From Burkholderia sp. Bp8963 (GTDB lineage: Bacteria > Pseudomonadota > Gammaproteobacteria > Burkholderiales > Burkholderiaceae): DNA of 64,000 nt. The stretch is from positions 1 through 64,000 of the forward strand of contig NZ_QTQP01000034.1 of assembly GCF_003854275.1 (NCBI RefSeq), in the 5' to 3' direction. The notes under the pieces were generated by a model, which did not search any database, was not told the DNA's origin, and was given only the letters and a program-made list of their open reading frames with translations. This document shows, in pieces, positions 25,662 through 34,727 of the stretch. The position numbers and the translations under genes were made by a program. Each line of letters begins with the position of its first letter. The first letter of the stretch is position 1.

Positions 25662-26630
25662 TCAGCCGGGCCGGCCGTCGCCCGCTTCCTGATATAGCGT
25701 GCGGAGGATCTGCGCGAAGACGGTATCGATGTCGCGCGCGCCGCCCGCGCGCGTGAATGCCGCGATGGGCGGCAGGGTCCAGTCGAGCGTGTACGGCACG
25801 ATCGCGACGCCGGCGATGTGAACGAGCTCTTCCGCGATGTCGGCGGGGACGATCGACACGGCCTGATCGTTGGCCACGATCATTTCGCCGATCAGGCGCG
25901 ACGAGTAGCTTTCGACGATTGGCACGGGCGGCGCGACGCCGGCGTGCAGGAACAGATCCGCGATCTGCTCGCGGATCGGCGTGTGCGGCGGACCGAGAAT
26001 CCAGTCGAGCTCCGCGAGCTTCTGCCAGTTGAGGCGGCTGCGCGCAAGCCGCGCGGCGAGCCGCCGGCTCGCGATCAGGCGCGGCGTTTGCCGATGCAGC
26101 ACTTCGAAGCGCAGCCGTTCGAGATCGACGGTCGACGACGCGCGACCGATCACGATGTCGAGGGTGTGGTCGCTCAACTGCGCGATCAGCGTATCGCTGG
26201 TGCCTTCGTGAATCGTCATCGTGAGCCGCTGCGGCACTTGCGATTGCGTGCGCCGGATCGCCGCCGCCAGCGTGCGGCCCGAAATGAACGGAATGACGCC
26301 GATATGCAGCCGCGTCGCATGGCCGGCGACGACGGCCTCGATGTCACGGGTGAGATGGTCGAGGTCGTGCAGCATCGCCTGCGCGCGCTCGAGCACGACG
26401 TTGCCGAGCGCGGTCGGCACCATGCCGCGCGGCGAACGGTCGAACAGCGGCCCGCCGAACATGCTTTCCAGCTCGGCCAGTGCATTGGTGACCGCCGGCT
26501 GGCTGCTCGCGAGATGCTCGGCCGCGCGCGTCAGCGAGCCGTGCTGCCGGATCTGCAGCAGCAGCACGAGGTGTCGCATTTTCAAACGGGCACTCAGGCG
26601 CCGGGTCACTTCCTCTATATCGAATCGCAC
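25662..26630 (-). CDS. LysR-family regulator divergent from maeB
   Basis: A 322-residue regulator. The HTH (about 18-75) reads LKMRHLVLLLQIRQHGSLTRAAEHLASSQPAVTNALAELE, followed by a substrate domain from LHIGVIPFISGRTL. The sequence resembles the GbpR/CbbR-like group that senses sugars or organic acids. Its start is 143 bp from the malic enzyme start; an inverted repeat, CATCA-N8-TGATG (26650-26667), lies between. Control of malic enzyme is plausible but not shown. Confidence 0.87.
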   Translation of the reverse strand: MRFDIEEVTRRLSARLKMRHLVLLLQIRQHGSLTRAAEHLASSQPAVTNALAELESMFGGPLFDRSPRGMVPTALGNVVLERAQAMLHDLDHLTRDIEAVVAGHATRLHIGVIPFISGRTLAAAIRRTQSQVPQRLTMTIHEGTSDTLIAQLSDHTLDIVIGRASSTVDLERLRFEVLHRQTPRLIASRRLAARLARSRLNWQKLAELDWILGPPHTPIREQIADLFLHAGVAPPVPIVESYSSRLIGEMIVANDQAVSIVPADIAEELVHIAGVAIVPYTLDWTLPPIAAFTRAGGARDIDTVFAQILRTLYQEAGDGRPG

Positions 26631-26649
26631 GACTCGCGCATCCTGGAAA

Positions 26650-26667
26650 CATCACGAAAACATGATG
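26650..26667. promoter_or_regulatory. inverted repeat between LysR and maeB
   Basis: CATCA-N8-TGATG with T-N11-A-like geometry (ATCA...TGAT), 20 bp upstream of the LysR start and 107 bp upstream of maeB. Confidence 0.35.
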
Positions 26668-26773
26668 GACGCATACTAATTCAAAATGGCGCGCCCGAGA
26701 CGGCTGCCTAGAATGGCTTGCTTCGATGGTCGCCGGGACGGGCCCGGCGCGTGGATGCGAGACGAGACGACAC

Positions 26774-29059
26774 ATGAACAAGACCGAACGCCAGGCCGCC
26801 CTGGAATATCACGAATTTCCGACGCCGGGCAAAATCTCCGTGACGGCGAGCAAGCCGCTCGTGACGCAGCGCGATCTCGCGCTCGCCTATACGCCGGGCG
26901 TGGCGGCGACCTGCGAGGAAATCGCCGCCGATCCGGCCCAGGCGTTCCGCTATACGAGCCGCGGCAACCTGGTCGGGGTGATCACGAACGGCACCGCGGT
27001 GCTGGGCCTCGGCAACATCGGGCCGCTCGCGTCGAAGCCGGTGATGGAAGGCAAGGCCGTGCTGTTCAAGAAGTTCGCGGGTATCGACGTGTTCGACATC
27101 GAGATCACGGAGACCGATCCCGACAAGCTGGTGGATATCATCGCGAGCCTCGAGATGACCTTCGGCGGGATCAACCTCGAGGACATCAAGGCGCCCGAGT
27201 GCTTCACGGTCGAACGCAAGCTGCGCGACCGGATGAAGATCCCGGTGTTCCATGACGACCAGCACGGCACCGCGATTACCGTGTGCGCGGCGTTCATCAA
27301 CGGGCTGGCCGTGGTGGGCAAGGACATTAAGCAGGTGAAGGTGGTGACGTCCGGCGCCGGCGCAGCCGCGCTCGCGTGCCTGGACCTGATGGTCGATCTC
27401 GGGCTGCCGCCGGAGAACGTCTGGGCGACCGACATCGAGGGCGTCGTCTACGCCGGGCGCACCGTCGCGATGGATCCGGACAAGGCCCGCTTTGCGCAGG
27501 ATACGTCCGCGCGCACGCTCGCCGACGTGATCGAGGGCGCCGACGTGTTCCTCGGGCTGTCCGCCGGCGGCGTGCTGAGCGCGCCGCTGCTCGCGAAGAT
27601 GGGGCCGCGTCCGCTGATTCTCGCGCTGGCCAACCCGACGCCCGAGATCTTTCCGGAAGAAGCCTGCGCGGTGCGCGACGACGCTGTGATCGCCACGGGC
27701 CGCTCGGACTATCCGAACCAGGTCAACAACGTGCTGTGCTTCCCGTACATCTTCCGCGGTGCACTCGATGTCGGCGCCACCTCGATCACGCGCCGGATGG
27801 AGATCGCGGCTGTCCATGCGATCGCGGGGCTCGCGAAGGAGGAGCCGAACGACTCGGTCGCCGCCGCCTATGGCGCGTACGACCTGGCGTTCGGCCCGAA
27901 ATACCTGATTCCGAAGCCGTTCGATTCCCGCCTGATCGTGCGGATCGCGCCGGCCGTCGCCAAGGCGGCGATGGAGGACGGCGTTGCCACGCGCCCGATC
28001 GACGATTTCGCTGCGTATGCGGATCAGCTTCAGCAGTTCGTCTACCACTCGGGCGCGTTCATGAAACCGCTGTTTGCGGCGGCGAAGCAGTTCGTGCGCG
28101 ACGGCGGCAAGGCGCGCATCGTGTTCGCCGAAGGCGAGGAGGAGCGGGTGCTGCGCGCGGTGCAGGTGATCGTCGACGAGAAGCTCGCGCGTCCGATCCT
28201 GGTCGGCCGCCCGGAAGTGCTGCTCGCACGCATCGAGAAGTTCGGGCTGCGGCTGCGGCTCGGCGAGGACGTCGAAGTCACCAATCCGGAATACGACGAG
28301 CGCTTTCACCAGTACTGGACGACCTACTGGGAACTGCGTTGCCGCGACGGCATCACGAAGGAGATGGCGCGCGTCGAGATGCGGCGCAGGCTGACGCTGA
28401 TCGGCGCGATGATGGTGCGGCTCGGCGACGCGGACGGCATGGTGTGCGGCACCGTCGGCGCGTTCCACGACCACCTGCGTTTCGTCGACGAGGCGATCGG
28501 CAAGCGGCGCGGCGCGCACGTCTATGCGGCGATGAACATCCTGCTGCTCGACCAGCGCACGCTCGCGCTCGTCGATACGCACGTCAATGACAACCCGACC
28601 GCCGAGCAGATCGCCGAGTTCACGGTCGCGGCGGCCGAGCAGATGGCGTGGCTGAACCTGACGCCGAAGGTTGCGTTGCTGTCGCGCTCGAATTTCGGCT
28701 CCGGCAGTTCGGCGTCGGGCGCGAAGATGCGCGAAGTGCTCGCGCGTGTCAGCGAGCAGGCGCCGGATCTCGAGATCGACGGCGAGATGCATGGCGATTG
28801 CGCGCTGGACGAAGCGCTGCGGTTGCGCATCCTGCCGACGTCGCGGCTGAAGGGCGCGGCGAACCTGCTCGTGTGTCCGAACGTCGACGCGGGGAATATC
28901 GCGTACAACCTGCTGAAGACGGGCGCGGGCAGCAATGTCGCAGTCGGGCCGTTCCTGCTGGGCGTGAATGCGCCGGTCAACGTCCTGACGTCGAGCTCGA
29001 CGGTGCGGCGGATCGTGAACATGGCCGCGTTGACGGTGTTGCAGGCGAACCGGGACTAA
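26774..29059 (+). CDS. maeB: NADP-dependent malic enzyme with C-terminal phosphotransacetylase-like domain
   Basis: A 761-residue protein of the MaeB type. Residues about 1-430 are malic enzyme (YTPGVAATCEEI, GNIGPLASKPVMEGKAVLFKKFAGID, IPVFHDDQHGTAITV and the Rossmann start VTSGAGAAALACLDLM). Residues about 435-761 resemble phosphate acetyltransferase (ARIVFAEGEEERVLRA.., SNFGSG, GEMHGDCALDE, NVDAGNIAYNLLKT). It decarboxylates malate to pyruvate and makes NADPH; the C-terminal domain is normally regulatory, sensing acetyl-CoA. Length matches the family. Confidence 0.95.
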   Translation: MNKTERQAALEYHEFPTPGKISVTASKPLVTQRDLALAYTPGVAATCEEIAADPAQAFRYTSRGNLVGVITNGTAVLGLGNIGPLASKPVMEGKAVLFKKFAGIDVFDIEITETDPDKLVDIIASLEMTFGGINLEDIKAPECFTVERKLRDRMKIPVFHDDQHGTAITVCAAFINGLAVVGKDIKQVKVVTSGAGAAALACLDLMVDLGLPPENVWATDIEGVVYAGRTVAMDPDKARFAQDTSARTLADVIEGADVFLGLSAGGVLSAPLLAKMGPRPLILALANPTPEIFPEEACAVRDDAVIATGRSDYPNQVNNVLCFPYIFRGALDVGATSITRRMEIAAVHAIAGLAKEEPNDSVAAAYGAYDLAFGPKYLIPKPFDSRLIVRIAPAVAKAAMEDGVATRPIDDFAAYADQLQQFVYHSGAFMKPLFAAAKQFVRDGGKARIVFAEGEEERVLRAVQVIVDEKLARPILVGRPEVLLARIEKFGLRLRLGEDVEVTNPEYDERFHQYWTTYWELRCRDGITKEMARVEMRRRLTLIGAMMVRLGDADGMVCGTVGAFHDHLRFVDEAIGKRRGAHVYAAMNILLLDQRTLALVDTHVNDNPTAEQIAEFTVAAAEQMAWLNLTPKVALLSRSNFGSGSSASGAKMREVLARVSEQAPDLEIDGEMHGDCALDEALRLRILPTSRLKGAANLLVCPNVDAGNIAYNLLKTGAGSNVAVGPFLLGVNAPVNVLTSSSTVRRIVNMAALTVLQANRD

Positions 29060-29080
29060 GCACGCGAAGTGCTGGCGACG

Positions 29081-29135
29081 CAGTTGCCTCACAGTTGCCG
29101 CGTAGTTGCCGCGTAGTTGCCGCGCAGTTGCCCGT
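29081..29135 (+). repeat. five 11-bp tandem repeats
   Basis: Five copies of (C/T)AGTTGCC-N3 (TAGTTGCCGCG consensus) run from 22 bp after the maeB stop to 29 bp before the stop of the converging LysR gene. Units 2-4 differ only at the first base. Confidence 0.85.
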
Positions 29136-29163
29136 GTGATGCGGGGCGTCACGAACCCCGCCG

Positions 29164-30063
29164 TCACTCCGGCACTCCGCCGACATACGCGAGCAACCCG
29201 CGCACCAGCGCATCGAACGTCGCGCGGCAGCGCGGGCTCGTGCGCAGGTCTTCGTGCATCACGACCCACGTCTCGAGCGGCAGCGCGACCTGTTCCGGCA
29301 GCACGCGCACGAGCCGCGCATCGCGTGCCGTGAGCCCGCACTGGCAGAAGCCGATGCCGTAGCCGGCGCGGATCATTGCGAGCTGCGCGAGGTTGCTGTC
29401 GGAACGCAGCGCGAACGCATCCCGGTTCCACGCCGGCAGCGCGCGGCCCGCCGCGCGCAGGAACGGCGTCACGTCGTCGAAGCCGATCAGCGCGTGCCGC
29501 GCCAGTTCGGCCAGCGTGGCCGGCGTGCCGTATGCGGCCAGATAGTCATCCCGCGCATACAACCCCACTTCGATGTTCCCGATGCGCCGCGCGACGAGCG
29601 CGTCCTGTGCCGGCGGCGCCATGCGGACCGCGATGTCGGCTTCGCGCTTCAGCACGTCCTGGATGCGATCGGTCGTCGCCAGTTCGACGACCAGCCCGGG
29701 ATGGTCGCGCCGCAGCTGCGTCAGCACGGGCGGCAGCACCTCGACGCCGATCACGTCGCTCGCCGAAATGCGCACCACGCCGCTGGTGCCCGCGCCGTGG
29801 CTGGCCGCCGCGCGCTCGAACGCGGCAGCGGCGCTGCGCAGTGCTTCGGCATGGCCGCGCAACGCGAGCGCGGCCTCGGTCGGCAGCAAGCCAGACGGCG
29901 AGCGCGTGAACAGGGTCTGACCGAACGCGGCTTCGAGTGCGGCGACGTGGCGGCCCGCCGTCGGCTGAGTGATGCCGAGCGCGCGCGCGGCACCCGACAA
30001 CGACCCTTCGGTCAGCACCGCGAGGAAGGTTCGATACAGTTCCCAGTTGAGATCGGAGGCCAT
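29164..30063 (-). CDS. LysR-family regulator
   Basis: A 299-residue regulator. HTH: LNWELYRTFLAVLTEGSLSGAARALGITQPTAGRHVAALE; substrate domain from GVVRISASDVIGVEVLPPVL. It belongs to the large LTTR group whose members often control a divergent oxidoreductase gene. Here the divergent neighbour is an NAD-dependent epimerase-like gene starting 100 bp away. A small inverted repeat ATAC-N6-GTAT (30062-30075) overlaps its start codon and could be its site. Confidence 0.9.
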   Translation of the reverse strand: MASDLNWELYRTFLAVLTEGSLSGAARALGITQPTAGRHVAALEAAFGQTLFTRSPSGLLPTEAALALRGHAEALRSAAAAFERAAASHGAGTSGVVRISASDVIGVEVLPPVLTQLRRDHPGLVVELATTDRIQDVLKREADIAVRMAPPAQDALVARRIGNIEVGLYARDDYLAAYGTPATLAELARHALIGFDDVTPFLRAAGRALPAWNRDAFALRSDSNLAQLAMIRAGYGIGFCQCGLTARDARLVRVLPEQVALPLETWVVMHEDLRTSPRCRATFDALVRGLLAYVGGVPE

Positions 30064-30162
30064 ACGAAAATGTATAGCAGATCGATCATGTTCGCCAATT
30101 CCTTGCTACCCGGATGCGATCCAGAATGCGTTGTCGATGAAATCAATGGAAGGAGCGCGGCG

Positions 30163-31188
30163 ATGACGACGAACGTTCACGATGCGGAGATGCGGCCCAC
30201 CGGCCCGCGGGTATCCGGCGCGCGGATGGCGGACCGGCAGGCGCTGGTGCTGGGCGCGACGGGCGGGATTGGCGGCGAGGTCGCGCGACAACTGCGCGAC
30301 GCGGGCTGGCAGGTGCGGGCGTTGCGGCGCGGGCTCGAAACGGCAATGGAGCCGCGCGACGGCATCGCGTGGATGCGCGGCGACGCGCTCGATCGCGACG
30401 CGGTGATGCAGGCGGCGCGCGGCTGCAGCGTGATCGTCCATGCGGTCAATCCGCCCGGATATCGCCGCTGGTCCGAGCTGGTGCTGCCGATGATCGACAA
30501 CACGATCGCGGCGGCCGCGGCGGCGGGCGCGACCGTCGTGCTGCCGGGCACGGTCTACAACTACGGCGCCGATGCGTTTCCGGTCTTGCGGGAAGACGCC
30601 CCCCAGCATCCGTCCACCCGCAAGGGCGCGATCCGGGTCGAACTCGAGCGCCGGCTGCAGGCCGCGACCGCGCAGGGCGTGCGCACGATCGTCGTGCGCG
30701 CCGGCGATTTCTTCGGGCCGCGGGCCGGCAACAACTGGTTCTCGCAGGGGCTGGTGAAACCCGGGCAGCCGCTCAGGACCGTGAGCCTGCCGGGGCGGCG
30801 CGGCGTCGGTCATCAATGGGCATACCTGCCGGACGTCGGCCACGCGATGGTGGAGCTGATCGCGCGGCGGGAGACGCTGGCGCCGTTCGCGCGCTTTCAC
30901 CTGGCCGGGCACTGGGACGCGGACGGCACGGAAATGGCACAGGCAATCTGCCGCGTCGCGCAACGGCACGGCGTGCGTCCGGCATTGCGGCGTTTCCCGT
31001 GGTGGCTCGTGCACGCGGCGTCGCCGTTCGTGCTGACGCTGCGCGAGCTGCTCGAGATGCGCTACCTGTGGCGCGAACCGGTCCGCCTCGACAACGCTCG
31101 GCTGACCGCGGTGCTCGGGCGTGAACCGCACACGCCGCTCGACGCGGCCGTCGAGGCGACGCTGACGGGGCTCGGGTGTTTGGGGTGA
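30163..31188 (+). CDS. NAD-dependent epimerase/dehydratase-like protein
   Basis: A 341-residue extended-SDR protein. The Rossmann motif LVLGATGGIGGEVARQL sits near residue 25-40, VVLPGTVYNYG is the region of the active-site tyrosine, and VRAGDFFGPRAGNNWF is typical of the family. The start at 30163 has GGAAGGAG 8 bp upstream; an internal ATG at 30226 would drop 21 residues. The C-terminal half (LLEMRYLWREPVRLDN) resembles sugar-epimerase-like proteins of unknown substrate. The divergent LysR gene is its likely regulator. Confidence 0.85.
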   Translation: MTTNVHDAEMRPTGPRVSGARMADRQALVLGATGGIGGEVARQLRDAGWQVRALRRGLETAMEPRDGIAWMRGDALDRDAVMQAARGCSVIVHAVNPPGYRRWSELVLPMIDNTIAAAAAAGATVVLPGTVYNYGADAFPVLREDAPQHPSTRKGAIRVELERRLQAATAQGVRTIVVRAGDFFGPRAGNNWFSQGLVKPGQPLRTVSLPGRRGVGHQWAYLPDVGHAMVELIARRETLAPFARFHLAGHWDADGTEMAQAICRVAQRHGVRPALRRFPWWLVHAASPFVLTLRELLEMRYLWREPVRLDNARLTAVLGREPHTPLDAAVEATLTGLGCLG

Positions 31189-31347
31189 ACGGCGCGGCGT
31201 GACCGTCACGCGCTGATGACGTTCGGCATGCCGATCGGCCCGGTGATCGACGCGCAGGCGCAGGTTGGCCTGATACGCAGCGCGGTGCGGCTCAAGCCCT
31301 GGATCACGTTCAAGGCGTGACGGAGGCCGGCGTTGTTCGTCACGCCA

Positions 31348-32139
31348 TCACAGGCCGGCGAATGCCAGCGTCGGCACGTCGACGGCCATCGCGCCGCCAT
31401 CGGCGACGAGCGTCGCGCCCGTGACGAACGACGCATCCGGTGACACGAGGAACGCGCATACTGCCGCGATTTCGTCGGGCTCGGCCGCGCGCCGCAGCGG
31501 CACGTCGGCGCTGACGCGCGCGTAAGCTGCGTCGAGCGATTCGCCGTGCCGCGCCATTAACGGCGCCATTTCCGCGTCGGCCATCGGCGTGCGCACCCAT
31601 CCCGGGCACACCGCGTTCGCGCGCACGCCGTGCGGCCCGAAGTCGCGCGCGAGCGACCGCGTGAGCCCGAGCAGCGCATGCTTGCCGACCGTGTAGCCGC
31701 ACACGCCGGGCCCGGCCGCGAGCGCCGCGATCGACGCGACCAGCACGATGCTGCCGCGCTGCGCGATCAGGTCCGGCAGGCACGCGCGCGCGCTGACGAA
31801 CGCGGTGTCGAGGTTCGCGTGCAGCGCGCCGCGCCACTGTGCGTCGTCGGTTTCGTCCGCGCGGCCGACGCCGTGCCCGCCCGCGCACGCGACGAGTGCA
31901 TCGATGCGGCCGAAGCGTTCGGCGATCAGCGGCACGAAGCGGATCCAGTCGGCCGTGCTCGCCGCGTCGCCGGCCAGCGCGACGCCGCCCGTTTCGGCGG
32001 CCAGCGCGTCGAGCGGCGCCTGCCGCCGCCCGATCAGCGCGACGCGGTCGCCCTGGCCGGCGAAGCGGCGCGCGCAGGCGGCACCGATCCCGGTGCCCGC
32101 GCCGGTGATCACGATCGTGCGGGGATGTGCTTCGGTCAT
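31348..32139 (-). CDS. SDR-family oxidoreductase
   Basis: A 263-residue classical SDR. Cofactor motif ITGAGTGIGAACARRF, CAGGHG where NNAG is usual, catalytic Ser in VLVASIAALA and YTVGK, and the ending ASFVTGATLVADGGAMA. The ATG at 32139 has GGAGAACGAG just upstream, and it begins the conserved domain; the longer frame is non-coding. It is convergent with the epimerase-like gene and divergent from the metallopeptidase gene. Substrate unknown. Confidence 0.9.
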   Translation of the reverse strand: MTEAHPRTIVITGAGTGIGAACARRFAGQGDRVALIGRRQAPLDALAAETGGVALAGDAASTADWIRFVPLIAERFGRIDALVACAGGHGVGRADETDDAQWRGALHANLDTAFVSARACLPDLIAQRGSIVLVASIAALAAGPGVCGYTVGKHALLGLTRSLARDFGPHGVRANAVCPGWVRTPMADAEMAPLMARHGESLDAAYARVSADVPLRRAAEPDEIAAVCAFLVSPDASFVTGATLVADGGAMAVDVPTLAFAGL

Positions 32140-32392
32140 CTCGTTCTCCGGAAAAATTCGATTCCGGTCACTGTGGGCGGCGCACGGGAAGGCGGCTATC
32201 AGCCGAAAGGTTGAACGAGGGCGAGCCGCCACGCGATGCAGGTGCGAGCGGGCGGCCATTTTGCAAAGGCTGACGATGTCGCGCGCCGGATCGCTCTATG
32301 CTCGATATTTTTGCGATAAGTCGTCGAAGGTCGGCAAAATAGCGCCCGCGCTGTCCGGCGCCGCCTGCCGACGTATCCGGCGCGGCCGCGAC

Positions 32393-32440
32393 ACGGGGCA
32401 CGGGGCACGGGGCACGGCAGGTACGGCAGGTACGGCAGGT
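32393..32440 (+). repeat. adjacent 7-bp and 9-bp triplicate repeats
   Basis: Three copies of ACGGGGC (32393-32413) are followed directly by three copies of ACGGCAGGT (32414-32440), in the 382-bp divergent gap between the SDR and metallopeptidase genes. No gene is present in that gap. Confidence 0.85.
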
Positions 32441-32521
32441 ACGGCACGGCCTGTTACAGGATTTTTCGCCCGGCCGGCGTTTGCCCGGCCGGCATGACGA
32501 CCATAAAGGGAGGAGCCGGCG

Positions 32522-33424
<903 letters not shown>

Positions 33425-33602
33425 CGCGGCGGTAGGCGGGCTGCGCTACCGCGCGCCGGAACGGGGTCGGGCGCGCGGCAGCGCAACGCCGCACCTGCGG
33501 GTCAGGCGCGGGCCTCGGCGATCCGCTCGTCGTCCTGTTTGCGCGATCGTCCCGGCAACCGGTCGGAGTGGGCGCCGGCCCGGCGCATGTCGCGGCGACA
33601 AA

Positions 33603-33646
33603 TTGCCGATTTGCGCTCACGCGCCGCGTATCGCTACCCGTAGGCT
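33603..33646 (+). promoter_or_regulatory. regulon motif copy A with -10 hexamer (LuxR gene promoter)
   Basis: TTGCCGATTTGCGCT at 33603-33617, with the -10-like hexamer TAGGCT starting exactly 38 bp from the motif start (33641). It lies 63 bp before the LuxR-type start. The -35 position (CACGCG) is non-consensus, as expected for an activator-dependent promoter. Confidence 0.6.
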
Positions 33647-33679
33647 GCGCTGACGTTCGACGCGTCTGTTCGCTTGACG

Positions 33680-34498
33680 ATGTCCATTACGACGACCTCA
33701 TCCGCTTCGTCCGACGCCGCCGCCGCCGACTGGCAGCGCGCACTGCGCGTGTGCGTCGACGCGTTCGACGCATTCGCGAGCCCGTCCGCGACCGTGTTCT
33801 ACCGGCTCGACGCGAGCGGCGAACCGGCGGATTTCGAGCTGTTCGGGATGCCGGAATCGATGCACCGCACCTACGTCGCGCGCTACCGGATGCTCGATCC
33901 GCTGCATCCGTCGCGCTGCGCGGCGGGCGCCGGCGCGGTTGTCACGCTCGCGTCGCAACTGCCCGACGAGCGCCGCGCTGCGTCCGCGTACTGGACCCGC
34001 TTCCTGAGGCGGCATGACGTCGCGGACGTCGTGGAGATCTGGCTGCGCGACGGGGGCCGGACGGTCGGCGCATTCTCACTGTTGCGTTTCGGCGAGGCCG
34101 GCGAGGGTACGTCCGGCAAGGGTGCATCGCACCGAGGCGAGGCCGGCGACGGGCGGGCCGACGAACGCGCGGCGAGCTGTCGCGCGCACGCGAACGCTGC
34201 GGCCGGCCGGTTCGCGCCGGGCGAGATCGATGCGCTCGCGCGCCTGCAGCCGGTCGCCGAAGCCGCGCTGAGTCCACTGCTGCGCGCGCGGCGAGGCATC
34301 CACCGGATCGGCTGCGAGGAACGCCTGACCTACCGCGAGGAACAGATTGCGCGCCTCGTGCGCGACGGTCGCTCGAACAAGGAGATCGCGCGCGATCTCG
34401 CGCTCGGCCAGCCGACCGTCAAGACCCACCTGATGCGCATGTACCGCAAGCTCGGCGTGTCGAATCGCACGGAACTCGTCGGCGCGCTGTTTCTCTAG
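33680..34498 (+). CDS. LuxR-type (solo) transcriptional regulator
   Basis: A 272-residue regulator. N-terminal GAF-like sensor domain (about 15-140; WQRALRVCVDAFDAFASPSATVFYRL). A Gly/Glu/Ala-rich, low-complexity linker (about 140-185) follows. The C-terminal HTH reads LTYREEQIARLVRDGRSNKEIARDLALGQPTVKTHLMRMYRKLGVSNR. No luxI-like gene is nearby, so the ligand is probably not a self-made lactone. ATG 33680 is preferred over a TTG at 33674. Its promoter carries the same motif as the structural genes downstream, so it may control them and itself. Confidence 0.88.
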   Translation: MSITTTSSASSDAAAADWQRALRVCVDAFDAFASPSATVFYRLDASGEPADFELFGMPESMHRTYVARYRMLDPLHPSRCAAGAGAVVTLASQLPDERRAASAYWTRFLRRHDVADVVEIWLRDGGRTVGAFSLLRFGEAGEGTSGKGASHRGEAGDGRADERAASCRAHANAAAGRFAPGEIDALARLQPVAEAALSPLLRARRGIHRIGCEERLTYREEQIARLVRDGRSNKEIARDLALGQPTVKTHLMRMYRKLGVSNRTELVGALFL

Positions 34499-34625
34499 GC
34501 GCCGCGGACACGGCGTGTGCGCCGCGCCGGTGCACGTGTCGACCGGGCACCGGTTACCTCACCCAAAATCGCGTCGGCGTGCGCCCTGCAGCACGACCCG
34601 CTGCCGTTCCCGCCCCGCCGCTCGC

Positions 34626-34669
34626 TTGCCAATTTGCGCTCACGGCACTCCCGGCGCGCTCGATACAGT
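34626..34669 (+). promoter_or_regulatory. regulon motif copy B with -10 hexamer (aldehyde dehydrogenase promoter)
   Basis: TTGCCAATTTGCGCT at 34626-34640 (one change from consensus) and TACAGT starting exactly 38 bp after the motif start (34664). The aldehyde dehydrogenase ATG is at 34728. Confidence 0.65.
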
Positions 34670-34727
34670 GATCCGACGCCCGCGTGCCCCGGCATGCGGC
34701 CTCGCGAAGACTCTCATCGAGACGCCC

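Noticed and set aside
31216..31320. A 34-codon plus-strand frame with FGMPIGP, recalling a piece of a 3-hydroxyacyl-CoA dehydrogenase
   Set aside because: The match is seven residues in a 159-bp converging gap with no other remnant; too short to support a gene fragment.
33603..33617. Reading the TTGCCGATTTGCGCT motif as a sigma-54 promoter
   Set aside because: It lacks the GG-N10-GC spacing of -24/-12 elements and instead keeps a fixed distance to sigma-70-like TAnnnT hexamers.
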